A stretch of 64,000 nucleotides of DNA from Paraburkholderia tropica (GTDB lineage Bacteria > Pseudomonadota > Gammaproteobacteria > Burkholderiales > Burkholderiaceae), in assembly GCF_914484835.1 (NCBI RefSeq), contig NZ_CAJZAR010000036.1, forward strand, positions 62,001 through 126,000. Direction: 5' to 3'. Position 1 is the stretch's first letter. Every line of letters starts with the position of its first letter. Shown piece by piece: positions 8,566 through 18,700 of this stretch. Under the pieces are notes generated by a model. The model worked only from the letters and a program-made list of their open reading frames with translations, was not told the DNA's origin and did not search any database. The translations under genes were made by a program, and so were the position numbers.

Positions 8566-10074
8566 ATGAAAGCCAGTATCACTTCCAAACTCTTTCTCGC
8601 GATTCTTTCGGCCTGCGTGCTGGTCGCGGTGGCCATGGGCGTCGCGGTCCGCACGAGTTTCGAATTCGGTTTCATCGACTTCCTTCAGGAGCAAAGCGCC
8701 GCCGACCAGGCCTCGCTCGTGAACGAACTGCAATCCGGTTATGCCGAGCACGGCAACTGGGATTTCGCGAGCGAGAAGTACGCGCACCAGCGGCCGTTCG
8801 ACGACGGGCCGCCGCCCGGCGAGCCGCCCGGCCAGGGTGGACCCGGCGGTCCCGGCGGCCCGGGCGGTCCGGGTGATCAGAATGGCTCGCATGCGCCCGA
8901 CGGCCCGCCGCCCGGCGGCTTTCGGGGCGACGGCGGCAAGAACGCGCCGCCCGGCGGCCCGGATTTCGACGACCACATGCGCCCGCACCGCCCGCCGTTC
9001 GTGCTCTACGACCAGCACATGAAGGCGATCGTGAGCGAAGGCCCGCCGCCGCCGCCCGACGCCGACCGCCAGGCGCTCAAAGTCAACGGACAAACCGTCG
9101 GCTGGCTCGCCGTGGCGAGCCCGATCTCGCTCATCAACCAGGCCGAGAAGCGCTTCAAGAACCGCCAGCTTCAGGCGACGTGGATCATCGTGGGCTTCAC
9201 CGCGCTGCTGTCCGCGGCCGTCTCGATCGTGCTCGCGCGCACGCTGCTCACGCCGGTCAAGCGCATCGTCACGGCCACGCACCGGCTCGCGGGCGGCGAC
9301 TACGCCACGCGCGTGCCCGCCAAGGGCAGCGACGAATTGCAGATGCTCGCCAACGACTTCAACCGGCTCGCGGCTTCGCTCGAAAAAGCCGAGGGCAACC
9401 GGCGCGACTTCATCGCCGACGTCTCGCACGAATTGCGCACGCCGCTCTCGGTGCTGCGCGGCGAACTCGAAGCGATCGAGGACGGCGTGCGCCGCCCCGA
9501 CGCGGCCACCATCGCCTCGCTGCAAGCCGAAGTCGCCATGCTCAGCCAGTTGATCGACGACCTCTACGAACTCTCGCTCGCCGACATCGGCCAGCTCTCG
9601 TTCGAAACCGTGCCGCTCGATCTCGTGCCGATCGTGGAGGCCTCGTGCGACGCGTTCCGCGAACGCCTCGCGGCCAAGCAGATCGCGCTCGAATTCGTTC
9701 CCGGTCCCGGCCACGCCACGCTCGCGGGCGACCCGTACCGTCTCACGCAACTCTGGAAAAACCTGCTGGAAAACGCGCTGCGTTATACGAATGCCGGCGG
9801 CCGCGTGGTCGTCGCGATCCACGCCGACGACCAGCACGTGAGCGTCGACTTCCAGGATTCGTTCCCGCCCGTGCCCGCCCCGCTGCTGCCGCATCTGTTC
9901 GACCGCTTCTTCCGCGTCGACCCTTCGCGCAGCCGGCAAAGCGGCGGCGCGGGCCTCGGTCTCGCGCTCTGCAAACGCATCGTCGAAACCCACGGCGGAA
10001 CCATCGAGGCGTCGCGCTCGCCGATCGGCGGCCTGCGCGTCCTCGTCCAACTTCCTCGCCTGTACACACAATGA
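8566..10074 (+). CDS. Sensor histidine kinase, BaeS-like, with Pro/Gly-rich periplasmic domain
   Basis: 502 aa. TM1 is ~7-29 and TM2 ~206-227, flanking a periplasmic sensor. HAMP (~228-280) is followed by the H-box SHELRTPLS (His288), the N-box NLLENALRY, and G-boxes including GLGLALCKRI. The G1 box reads DSFPP rather than the usual DxGxG, but kinases of the BaeS type vary here. The periplasmic part (~75-150) is unusually rich in Pro, Gly, Asp and His, with a perfect (GGP)4 run at residues 91-102 encoded by four 9-bp DNA repeats. It would phosphorylate the regulator that overlaps its stop codon by 4 bp. By family it senses envelope stress or metals; the His/Asp-rich loop would suit metal sensing (inference). 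Confidence 0.9.
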   Translation: MKASITSKLFLAILSACVLVAVAMGVAVRTSFEFGFIDFLQEQSAADQASLVNELQSGYAEHGNWDFASEKYAHQRPFDDGPPPGEPPGQGGPGGPGGPGGPGDQNGSHAPDGPPPGGFRGDGGKNAPPGGPDFDDHMRPHRPPFVLYDQHMKAIVSEGPPPPPDADRQALKVNGQTVGWLAVASPISLINQAEKRFKNRQLQATWIIVGFTALLSAAVSIVLARTLLTPVKRIVTATHRLAGGDYATRVPAKGSDELQMLANDFNRLAASLEKAEGNRRDFIADVSHELRTPLSVLRGELEAIEDGVRRPDAATIASLQAEVAMLSQLIDDLYELSLADIGQLSFETVPLDLVPIVEASCDAFRERLAAKQIALEFVPGPGHATLAGDPYRLTQLWKNLLENALRYTNAGGRVVVAIHADDQHVSVDFQDSFPPVPAPLLPHLFDRFFRVDPSRSRQSGGAGLGLALCKRIVETHGGTIEASRSPIGGLRVLVQLPRLYTQ

Positions 10075-10790
10075 TTGAACCGACTACACGGCCTTCCGTC
10101 CTGATCGTCGAAGACGAACCGAAGCTCGCGGCGCTGCTCGCCGACTATCTGGCCAAGGAAGATTTCGCGACCCACGTCCTCGCGGATGGCCGCGCCGTCG
10201 TGCCCTGGGTGCGCGAGCATGCGCCCTCGATGGTGCTGCTCGACCTGATGCTGCCGGGCCGCAGCGGCCTCGAAGTGTGCCGCGAATTGCGCACGTTCTC
10301 GCCGGTGCCAGTGATGATCATCACGGCGCGCGTGGATGAAATCGACCGTCTGCTGGGCCTCGAACTGGGCGCCGACGATTACGTCTGCAAGCCGTTCAGC
10401 CCGCGCGAAGTGGTGGCGCGCGTGAAGGCGATCCTGCGCCGCGCCGAGTTGTTCGCGCGCGCGCAGCAGGAAGAGGCGGGCGAGATGCCGTCGCCGTTTT
10501 CGATCGACGTGACGCACCACGCGGCGCGGCTCGACGGCAAGGACCTGCATCTCACGCCGATCGAATTCCGTCTGCTCGCGCTGCTGCACGCGGGCGCGGG
10601 CCGCATCTACGCGCGCGATTATCTGCTGCGCGCGCTCTACGACGATCATCGCGTGGTCGCCGACCGCACGATCGACTCGCACGTGAAGAATCTGCGCCGC
10701 AAGATCCAGGGCATCCGTCCCGATCAGGACATGGTGCGCTCGATCTACGGCGTGGGGTATCGGCTCGAACTGGTGCCGGTGAACGATTGA
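10071..10790 (+). CDS. OmpR-family response regulator, BaeR-like
   Basis: 239 aa from ATG 10071, which overlaps the kinase stop (ATGA). The receiver is canonical: VLIVEDEPK acidic pocket, phosphoacceptor Asp in MVLLDLMLPG, Thr in MIITAR and Lys in YVCKPFSPREV. The winged helix (~135-235) contains LTPIEFRLLALL and DRTIDSHVKNLRRKI with a GVGYRLE end. It is the partner of the kinase at 8566. The overall pattern matches BaeR/two-component regulators of efflux and envelope stress; the assignment to BaeR itself is by similarity of motifs only. Confidence 0.92.
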   Translation: MIEPTTRPSVLIVEDEPKLAALLADYLAKEDFATHVLADGRAVVPWVREHAPSMVLLDLMLPGRSGLEVCRELRTFSPVPVMIITARVDEIDRLLGLELGADDYVCKPFSPREVVARVKAILRRAELFARAQQEEAGEMPSPFSIDVTHHAARLDGKDLHLTPIEFRLLALLHAGAGRIYARDYLLRALYDDHRVVADRTIDSHVKNLRRKIQGIRPDQDMVRSIYGVGYRLELVPVND

Positions 10791-10828
10791 TGTGCGCCTG
10801 ATGCGTGCCTGATGTGCGCCTGATGGAT

Positions 10829-10850
10829 GATTGATGCATCCGCATCAATC
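10829..10850. terminator. Hairpin between baeR-like gene and heptosyltransferase
   Basis: GATTGATGC (10829-10837), loop ATCC, GCATCAATC (10842-10850): a perfect 9-bp stem between converging genes. It has no clear T-run, so it may slow or stabilise transcripts rather than be a classical intrinsic terminator. The sequence just before it holds short imperfect repeats of GCCTGATGNNN. Confidence 0.45.
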
Positions 10851-10857
10851 AAGCACA

Positions 10858-11835
10858 TCACATCGATGACGCCTCGCTTTTCGCCATGCGCGCGAACGCG
10901 GACAGCACACGCGCACACGTCAGCGACTCGCGCCAGAAGCGCTCCTTGAGGCGGCCCGTCGGCACCCATTGCCACGGCAGCACGATATGCGCATTGCCCC
11001 ACGCGGGACGCCAGCGCTGCGCGACCGCGCGGCGGCGGAACAGGCTCAGCGTGGGAATGCCGAGGTTGGCCGCGAGATGCCCCATGCCCGAATCGTTGCC
11101 GATAAACCAGCCGCTCTCGTAGACCCAGGCCGCCAGGTCGTTCAGATTCGCGAAGGTATGGACCGCGAAGCGGCCGAGCAGCGGCTCGCTCCAGCGGTTC
11201 AATTCGTCGGGCGACATCACGAAGGCGACGTCGTAACCCTGGCGTTCGAGACGGCGCGCGAGGCGCAGGAAACGGCGCGGCAGCCAGCGCTTGTCGAGCG
11301 TGCTCGCCTCGGGATGAATCACCACGCGGCGCACGTGGCCGCGATGCTGCAAGCCGGGCAGCGGCACGATGCCGTTGTGCGTGCCGACGTCGTGCACGCC
11401 GAATTCGCGTTCGCAGAACTCGGCGAAACGCTGCAACATCGGACGGTTCAGCGGGTCTTCCGTGAGCGCCTCGACATAGCGCACGCGCGGATGCAGCGCG
11501 TCGACATTGGGCACCGGCTGATGCGCGTGCATCTGCAACACCACGTCCCACGCTTCGAGCACGCCGGGCAATTGTCTGGCATCGGGCAGCGGGCGGATGT
11601 CGACATCGGGAAACCAGTCGCGCAGCGAATGCGCGGCGCGTCCGAACACCGCGACCTCGATGCCGTGCCGTTGCAGATTGCGCACGATCACCATCAGCAA
11701 CAGCGTGTCGCCGAGCGCGTGCGAGGCGAGCACGGCCACGCGGCGGGGGGTTTGCGGCAAGGCGTTCATGCGAGAGTCGCCGAGCGCGGGAGAAGGGATC
11801 ACGGCCGCGTGAGAGGCCGGCTGCAAAACTCGCAT
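10858..11835 (-). CDS. Glycosyltransferase family 9 (ADP-heptose:LPS heptosyltransferase-like)
   Basis: 325 aa from ATG 11835; a second ATG at 11769 begins just before the conserved fold (RRVAVLASHALGDTLLLMVIVRN) and may be the true start, giving 303 aa. GT9 marks are the GDTLL loop near the N-terminus, VVIHPEAS and the C-terminal donor-site motif FIGNDSGMGHLAANLGIPTLSLF. These enzymes add heptose to the LPS inner core at the cytoplasmic face of the inner membrane. Close linkage with lptD fits an envelope role. It may be a WaaF/WaaC-like paralog rather than the core enzyme. Confidence 0.85.
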   Translation of the reverse strand: MRVLQPASHAAVIPSPALGDSRMNALPQTPRRVAVLASHALGDTLLLMVIVRNLQRHGIEVAVFGRAAHSLRDWFPDVDIRPLPDARQLPGVLEAWDVVLQMHAHQPVPNVDALHPRVRYVEALTEDPLNRPMLQRFAEFCEREFGVHDVGTHNGIVPLPGLQHRGHVRRVVIHPEASTLDKRWLPRRFLRLARRLERQGYDVAFVMSPDELNRWSEPLLGRFAVHTFANLNDLAAWVYESGWFIGNDSGMGHLAANLGIPTLSLFRRRAVAQRWRPAWGNAHIVLPWQWVPTGRLKERFWRESLTCARVLSAFARMAKSEASSM

Positions 11836-12236
11836 CGCAATTCCAGTCGGAGCGGCCCCGTCGGCGGCTGACTGACCGCCGAAACCCGCCCCGCAGAGTT
11901 AGAAGAACGGGCGCGAGCTTAGCTCGACGAAATCTTCCATCGGTTACATGAAAGTTACAGCGGATGACACTGAAAGGAACCGCTCGTCGCGCGGCCCGGC
12001 GCACCGCGGGACGAATGCGACGGCGCGCGATCCACGATTTGCCATTCGCGAACCGTACAGGCAGCTTACTGAAATATGCATTAAGAGAACGCACGCCCGT
12101 CGTAACCTGGACGCGCGCGCGATCGTCTATCGTGGCGCCATTGAATCACGCAGGTTGCCCGCGATGTCCCATTCCCTTTTCTCGAACCGCGAGCGCGTCA
12201 TGCCGCGCGCCGCGCAAACGGCGGGAGCACGCACGC
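11836..12236. other. Divergent intergenic region with an OmpR/PhoB-type direct repeat
   Basis: 401 bp between the heptosyltransferase and the 130-aa gene. It is less GC-rich around 11880-12080. At 11943-11960 it carries GTTACAT-GAAA-GTTACAG, two 7-bp repeats with an 11-bp period. No gene with codon bias or a ribosome site is seen; a longer in-frame extension of the downstream ORF to 11964 lacks both. Confidence 0.5.
11943..11960. promoter_or_regulatory. Candidate OmpR/PhoB-family binding box
   Basis: GTTACATGAAAGTTACAG: 7-bp direct repeats separated by 4 bp, the layout bound by tandem winged-helix regulators (PhoB box, CpxR/OmpR sites). On the complementary strand it reads CTGTAACTTTCATGTAAC, close to a Pho box in arrangement. 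Which regulator binds is unknown; the BaeR-like protein ~1.2 kb away is one possibility. Confidence 0.4.
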
Positions 12237-12629
12237 ATGGCTGAAGACATCACGGCGGTCGTGCGCAAGATCAGTTCAGCCGACCTGAGCGCGGACGGCG
12301 AATTCCTGCTGATTCACGACGGCAACGCCACGGCCGCGCTGCATCGCTCCGTGTTCAACGACCTGCTGGTCGCGCTGCCCAATGCGATGGAAAAGATCCA
12401 GCGCATCGAGAAGACGCCCGCGCCGTCGTTCACCGTCATGCACGCGCGCGGCTGTGAGATCGGCCGGCTCGACGGCACGCGTCACCTCGTCATCCGCTTC
12501 CGTCTGTCGATGACGGCCGGCCTGTCGTTCGCGGTGCCGTGCGAGCAGATTCCCGGCATCGTCGAAGCGCTCGAAAGCGCCGCCGATCACGAAGCCGCGC
12601 TGTCCTCGCGCCCGACGTGGCTGCAATGA
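12237..12629 (+). CDS. Conserved hypothetical protein, 130 aa
   Basis: Starts at ATG 12237 with GGGAG about 9 nt upstream. It is a soluble protein with no signal peptide or membrane segment. Predicted strands (EFLLIHDGNATAALHR, HLVIRFRLSMTAGLSFAVP) and a short helix resemble a small alpha/beta fold; I recognise no family. It lies between the heptosyltransferase and lptD and may be read with lptD (146-bp gap). Confidence 0.7.
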   Translation: MAEDITAVVRKISSADLSADGEFLLIHDGNATAALHRSVFNDLLVALPNAMEKIQRIEKTPAPSFTVMHARGCEIGRLDGTRHLVIRFRLSMTAGLSFAVPCEQIPGIVEALESAADHEAALSSRPTWLQ

Positions 12630-12775
12630 GCGCGCCGCGAAGCTGAACGCGATCAGCCAGCCGCCCCGCGCTGGCAGCAACGCCCCGAGGCATGGGCCGG
12701 CGCGCGAGCGCCGCGCGCGTGCCCCGGATGCTCCTCACTTCCCTCGTTATCTCGCCCGCCTTGATCCGTGACGTA

Positions 12776-15097
12776 ATGCGCGGCTTTCGCCTGAAGCCCC
12801 TGATTTCCCTGCTGATCGCCGTGCCTGGATTCGCGCCGCCCCACGCCCTCGCGCAACTCTCGGGCGCAGCGGCGCAGCCTGCGGCGCTCGGCGACGACTG
12901 GGCCTTGCGCGTCGATCCGCAATTGCAGGAGCACCCGCTGCAAGGTGGCCAGAAAGGCGCGACCGATGCGCTCGGCGATTCGATGACGAGCACCACCAAC
13001 ACCGACTTCACGCTGCACGGCAACGCCGAATTGCGCCGCTACGAATCGGTCCTGAAAGGCGACGCGATCCATTACTTTCAGGACACCGACACCGCCGACG
13101 CCTATGGTCACGTGGACATCACGCAAAGCGGCGTGAGCTTCTTCGGCCCGTATGCGCACATGGTGGTGGAAGCGGAGCAAGGCTATATCAGCACGCCGCG
13201 CTACCGCTTCGTGGTGAACGGCGGCTGGGGTTCGGCCACGCGCGCGGACCTCATCGACAACGAGCGCGCCGTGCTGCACAACGGCACCTATACGACCTGC
13301 CAGTGCGACGGCGAACCCGCATGGTATTTGCGCGCCTCGCAGTTCGACATGGACAGCGGCAGCGACACCGGCGTCGCGCGCAACGCCGTGCTCGTGTTCC
13401 AGGGATTGCCGATCTTCGCGAGCCCGTGGCTCTCGTTCCCGCTGTCGAGCGACCGCCGCAGCGGTCTGCTGCCGCCGACGTTCTCGTTCAATTCGTCGGG
13501 CGGCTTCGACCTGACGATGCCGTTCTACGTCAATCTCGCGCCGAATTACGATCTCACGCTCACGCCGCGGATCATCAGCCGGCGCGGCGAATTGATGACG
13601 GCCGATTATCGCTACATGGGCAGCGATTACACCGGCGAAATCTCGGCGCTGCTGCTGCCGCACGACGCCCTAACGAACACGCAGCGTTACGACATTTCGA
13701 TCAAGCACGACTGGAACATCGGCTCGGGATTCTCGGCGTATGTGAATTACAACCGCGTCTCCGATGCGAACGTCACCACCGATCTCGCCTCGTCGGGCCA
13801 GTATCTGCTCGGCTCGACCACGCTCTACGATCAGGAAGCCGGCCTGCGCTACGCGAACGGCCCGTGGTCCGTGCTGCTGCGCGAACAGCACTGGCAGCAG
13901 TATTCGGGCGACACGATCTATAACCGCGAGCCGCAGATCAACGTGAAGTACGCGCGCTACAACGTGGACGGTCTCGACTTCGGTGCGGAAGCCGACGCCT
14001 CGCGCTTCACGATGTCGAGCGGCGACGTCGCGCAGGGCAACCGCTTCGTTTTCAATCCCTACCTCGCGGCGCCCATCGTGCGGCCTTCGTGGTACATCAC
14101 GCCGAAGGTGCAGTGGCACTTCGCGGCCTATGATCTTTCGTCGCTGGGCTCCAGCCCGATCGCCGGCCAGCCGCGCAATTTCTCGGTCAACGTGCCGACG
14201 CTCAGCCTCGACTCGGGCATGACCTTCGAGCGCAGCGTCACGCTGTTCGGCCGCTCGTATATCCAGACGCTCGAACCGCGCCTGTTCTACGTCTACACGC
14301 CGTACCGCAACCAGAATTTCGCGCCGCTGTTCGATACCGCCGAAAGCGACTTCGGCCTCGCGGAGATCTTCTCGACCAACAGCTTCGTCGGCAACGACCG
14401 CATCGCCGACGCCAATCGCATCACCGCCGCCATCACGACGCGTTTCATCGACCCGCAAACGGGCTCGGAAGCCGCGCGCTTCGTGCTCGCGCAGCAATAC
14501 AACTTCACGACGCCGCGCGTGACGCTGCTGGCCGACGGCTCGACCACCGACCTCACGCGCACGGGCATCATCGAAGGCAGCTCGCTCAATATTGGCAGCG
14601 CGTTCAAGGCCGAGCAGGCGATCGAGTACAACGAGTCGAAGTCCTACCTCTCGCACACGAGCACGGGCTTTTCATGGGAGCCCGCGCCGGGCCAGGTCAT
14701 CAACATGGCGTATCGCTACACGCGCGCCGATGCGTCCCTCGACAACGAGCCGGTCAGCCAGTTCATCATCTCGAGCCAGTGGCCGCTGACGCGCCACCTC
14801 TCCAGCGTCGCGCGCGTGAATTACGACATGCATGTGCATCGTCTGATCGCGGGCATGCTGGGCTTTCAGTACAGCGCGGACTGCTGGTCGCTCGGCATCG
14901 CGTTCGAGAAATACACCAACGAAACCAGTTCGACGACGGTGCCGAGCACCGGCAGCCGCGTGATGATGCAGCTCGAACTGCGCGGTCTCTCGAAGGTCGA
15001 CAACGGCATGCTGAATCAGTTCAAGGAAGGCGTGCCGGGCTACACGCCGTCCTCGAACAACATCACGCCGCTTTCACGATTCACGGACTACCAGTAA
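12776..15097 (+). CDS. lptD: LPS-assembly outer-membrane protein LptD (OstA/Imp)
   Basis: 773 aa from ATG 12776, which gives a clean signal peptide (MRGFRLKPLISLLIAVPGFA...ALAQ); in-frame ATGs at 12692 and 12728 only add a basic tail. The N-terminal OstA jellyroll (~75-170) is followed by the LptD barrel: TYTTCQCDGEPAWY, GLPIFASPWLSFPL, RRSGLLPPTFSFNSSGG and LEPRLFYVYTPYRNQ are signatures. Cys pairs occur at TTCQC and a single C-terminal Cys at SADCWSLG, consistent with an inter-domain disulfide. With LptE it inserts LPS into the outer leaflet. The gene is not next to surA/pdxA/ksgA as canonical lptD usually is, so it could be a second copy. Confidence 0.9.
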   Translation: MRGFRLKPLISLLIAVPGFAPPHALAQLSGAAAQPAALGDDWALRVDPQLQEHPLQGGQKGATDALGDSMTSTTNTDFTLHGNAELRRYESVLKGDAIHYFQDTDTADAYGHVDITQSGVSFFGPYAHMVVEAEQGYISTPRYRFVVNGGWGSATRADLIDNERAVLHNGTYTTCQCDGEPAWYLRASQFDMDSGSDTGVARNAVLVFQGLPIFASPWLSFPLSSDRRSGLLPPTFSFNSSGGFDLTMPFYVNLAPNYDLTLTPRIISRRGELMTADYRYMGSDYTGEISALLLPHDALTNTQRYDISIKHDWNIGSGFSAYVNYNRVSDANVTTDLASSGQYLLGSTTLYDQEAGLRYANGPWSVLLREQHWQQYSGDTIYNREPQINVKYARYNVDGLDFGAEADASRFTMSSGDVAQGNRFVFNPYLAAPIVRPSWYITPKVQWHFAAYDLSSLGSSPIAGQPRNFSVNVPTLSLDSGMTFERSVTLFGRSYIQTLEPRLFYVYTPYRNQNFAPLFDTAESDFGLAEIFSTNSFVGNDRIADANRITAAITTRFIDPQTGSEAARFVLAQQYNFTTPRVTLLADGSTTDLTRTGIIEGSSLNIGSAFKAEQAIEYNESKSYLSHTSTGFSWEPAPGQVINMAYRYTRADASLDNEPVSQFIISSQWPLTRHLSSVARVNYDMHVHRLIAGMLGFQYSADCWSLGIAFEKYTNETSSTTVPSTGSRVMMQLELRGLSKVDNGMLNQFKEGVPGYTPSSNNITPLSRFTDYQ

Positions 15098-15118
15098 GCG
15101 CGCTTCACGCTCGATCGA

Positions 15119-15622
15119 TTACTGGTAGAACACGTAGGTCGCGAGATAGGGCGAGCTGCCCGACTCGTGCTCGCTCGTGCACGGCGCAGGCGGCTTCGCG
15201 CCGCCGACCGTGTTGATGCGCTGCACGTAACGCACCGGGGCGAGCAGGCCCGGCGCGCCGGTCGAATGCGTTTGCAGCAGCAGTTGCGGCACGCTGCCCA
15301 GCGTCGCGCTCGGCTGCTGCGCCACCACTTTGCCTTCGATGCGGCTGCCGTCCGGCGCCGCCCATGACGGCCCCGCCGCATGCTCGATCACGGCCGCGCC
15401 ATGCGCGTCGTAGAGCTTCGCGCGCGGCTGCTGGAAGGTCCAGCCGAGCGTGTGATCCGCGCCGTATTCGCAGGTGTAGATCTGCACGCCCGACGCGGTG
15501 GTGCTCAATATCTTTTGCGCGCCTGGGGCGTCGATGGACTCCGCGAACGCAGACGTTGCGGCGAGCGCCGCGAGCGCGCCCACCATGCAAACGCTCCGCT
15601 TCACGCGTAACAGACGAATCAT
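15119..15622 (-). CDS. DUF3455 domain-containing exported protein
   Basis: 167 aa from ATG 15622, chosen for the GAGGAG site 8 nt upstream; an in-frame ATG at 15682 lacks one. Signal peptide MIRLLRVKRSVCMVGALAALAATSAFA. The mature protein has the DUF3455 pattern: GVQIYTCEYGADHTLGWTFQQPRAKLYD, then GPSWAAPDGSRIEGKVVA and a C-terminal YVQRINTVGG...YLATYVFYQ with a Cys pair (Cys in YTCEYG and in APCTSEH) that may form a disulfide. Function unknown; probably periplasmic. It converges on lptD. Confidence 0.85.
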   Translation of the reverse strand: MIRLLRVKRSVCMVGALAALAATSAFAESIDAPGAQKILSTTASGVQIYTCEYGADHTLGWTFQQPRAKLYDAHGAAVIEHAAGPSWAAPDGSRIEGKVVAQQPSATLGSVPQLLLQTHSTGAPGLLAPVRYVQRINTVGGAKPPAPCTSEHESGSSPYLATYVFYQ

Positions 15623-15761
15623 GCCGATGCTCCTCGTGTGGGTCAGGCTGCACAGTGTGCACCCTGAACGCAGAACACGCATGCTTCATCGGCTATTCCG
15701 CGCTTGCTTTGCGTGTTTTTCCGCGCGCTTTCCTTCGATTCGCTTTCGGCAAAAAAACGAA

Positions 15762-18700
15762 TCACACTGCGCCCGCCGGCTCGACCGGCGGAATGCAAAA
15801 ACGGAACACGGTGCCGTTCGCGCCCGTGCGCACGAGTTCGATCTCGCCGCCATGTGCCTCGACGATCGACTTGCAGATCGACAGGCCCATGCCCATGCCC
15901 GACTTCTTCGAGGTCACCAGCGAATCGAATACCGTGGCGGTCAGATCGCCCGGAATGCCCGGTCCGCTATCGGCCACCACCACGTGCAAGGTGCCGCCCT
16001 CATCGACTGACGTATCGATCTCGATCGCGCGCGGCCGCCCGCTCACGGCGCGCAGCGCTTCCAGCGCATTCATGACGAGATTGATCACCACCTGCTGAAT
16101 CAGCGTGCGGTCGGCCACGATGTCGAGACGCGTGTCGTAATTGCCGCGCACCGCGATCTGGTGATCGGCGAGTTGATCGCTGAGCAGGCGCAGCACTTCG
16201 CGAATCGCGTCATTGATATCGGTGAGTTCCGATTTCGGATGCGACTGCTTCACCATCGCGCGCACGCTCGCAACGATATCGACGGCGCGCTGCGTATCGA
16301 GCGCGATCTGTTCGAGCATCGAATTCGCTTCGTCGATATCGGGCGCCTCGCGATTCAACCAGCGGATCGCCGCGCGCGAACACGCACTGACCGCGCTGAT
16401 CGGCTGACTGATTTCGTGCACGATATACGCGGCCAATTCGCCGATCACCGACAAACGCCCCGCGCGTTCGAGCTTGCCCTGCGCCTCGCGCAAATGCCGT
16501 TCGACCGCCACGCGTTTCTGATGCTCGGACTCCACCTTGTGATAGAGCTTGGCGTTCTCCAATGAAATTGCCGCCTGCGACGACAGCATTTCCAGAATGC
16601 GCAAACGCGCCGACGTAAAGACATCGGCGATCAGGCGATTCTCCAGATACAGCAGCCCCGAAAGCGAGCCTTGCTTGACGAGCGGCACGCACATCGCCGA
16701 GCGCGGCCGATACGCGCGAATATAGGCGTCGCGGCCGAAATTCTGATCCTCGATCGCATTGCCGAGCACGACCGGCTCGCAGGTGCGCTGTGTCCAGTAC
16801 GCGATCGACATCGGAACGCTGTCGGCCGACGCGCTCTCGCGTTCGATTTCCACCGTCACCGCGCCATCGGTATACGTGGCGCGCGCGACGACATCGAGTT
16901 GTCCTTCTTCGATCAGGCACAGCGTCGCGCGATCGGCGCCCGCGTATTGCAGCGCCGTATCGAGCAGCACGTTGATCAGTTTCGCGAGCGACATTTCACT
17001 CGACAAGGCCTGCGTCGCTTTCAAGACGACTTGCGTATCGAACGCGCGCACATTCGCGCCTTGCGCGGCGGCCCAATCGAATTGTTTCGGCGCGGCGCTC
17101 GCGAGTCCCTGATTCGGAAATTCGCTTTCGAGCGCGCGCAATTTGGTGTCCGCGCCCAGACACGCCCACGCGCTCCACGCCTGATGCAGATAGCCTTGCG
17201 ACGCCGCGTGCCAATGTTGCTGCGCCGAAAAACGCGCGGCCAGTTCGCGCGAGAGCGCCTGCAATTGCAGCATGCGCGCGTGATCGGCGAGACGAATCGC
17301 TTCCTCGTAATCGCTTTGTGCGAGACGCGGATCGTCGCCGACCGACGCGAGTTCCGCGCGCACGAGCGTGGCGCGGCTCAGGAAATTCTCCGGGCTTTGC
17401 GCACACCAGCGCTCCAGCGTCGCGAGACGCGCGCGCGCCATCTGCAGATGCGTCTCGCGTTCGCTGCCTTGTGCGCGGCGGCTCAGCGCCACGCGCAGCA
17501 ACGCGCTATAAAACACGAAGTCCGGCATTTCGAGGAACGAGCGCGACGCCCACGCCGTGGCGTCGGCGGCCTGTTCGGCCTGCAACGCGGTCGGCCAGTC
17601 GGCGAACAGATACGCGACCTGCAAGCGATACGTCCAGAACGAAAACGCCGCGATATCGCGGTGCACGCGTCCGGTCAGGCAATCGTCGAGCACGTGTTCG
17701 AAATCGCGGCTCGGCGCGCCGAGACCAATATCGATCGGCAAGCCGCGCAGCGCCTGCACCACCCAGGCCTGCGCGATAAACGCGTCGATCACCAGCGCGA
17801 AACCGGCCTGGCGCGCGAGCGGCAAACCTTCTTCCACCACTTTCTGCACGTCCGAAAGCGGCGCGCCGCAAAACAGATAATTGGTGACGAGATGGCGCCG
17901 CGAATAAATCAGATACGTGACGTCGCCGAGCCGCGCCGTGAGCGCGATCGACGCCTCGATATGCTCGCGCGCGCGCGTCGCGGAACCGGTCCACGGCAAG
18001 CTCATCGCGCCATAGCACATCTGCACGCGGCCCTGAAATTTCGTCAGCGCGCGTTCGGCGGGCAGGCGCATCGCGAGCGCCGCGAAGCGGCGCACCGTGT
18101 CGTAATCGCCATAACGTTCGCCGACGATCTGGCTCAGGCCGACATACGCATAGCAGGACGCATCGCAGTGGCCGTGTTCGAGGCTCAACGTGCTCATGCG
18201 CAGCATCATCAGATCGGCGAGACGCTGGCTCAGAAATTTCGCGGCAGGCGCGAGATCGGTAAGCACGTCCATGGCGATATAGATGCGGCGATCGCTCATC
18301 AATGGCACCGCGGCGAGTTCATCGACGCTGCGATTGCCGTCGAGTGCCTTGAAGCGCGCGAATTCGCGATCGATATCGGCATCGGTCGGCGTGCGCGCGA
18401 GCACGATGCCCGCTTCGTCGCGCACATATTGCAGGCCGATATCGAGCGCGGTCGCCGATTCGTCGATCGTCACGTGCATCGCCACGCGCAAACGCGCCAG
18501 CTCCGCGCGCAGATCGAGCGGCAGCAGCGCGCTATTCACGGCGGCGAGCCGGCGCGCCGCCGCCGCGACTTCCATGCAGAGAAACTCGCATTCGCCGAGC
18601 CGCAGCGCAATCAGCGCGTCGAGCGGTTCGCCTGCCGCGCTGCCTTGCGCGAAGCCCTGGGCCACCGCCAGATAAACCATCGCCGACGCATAAGCGGTCG

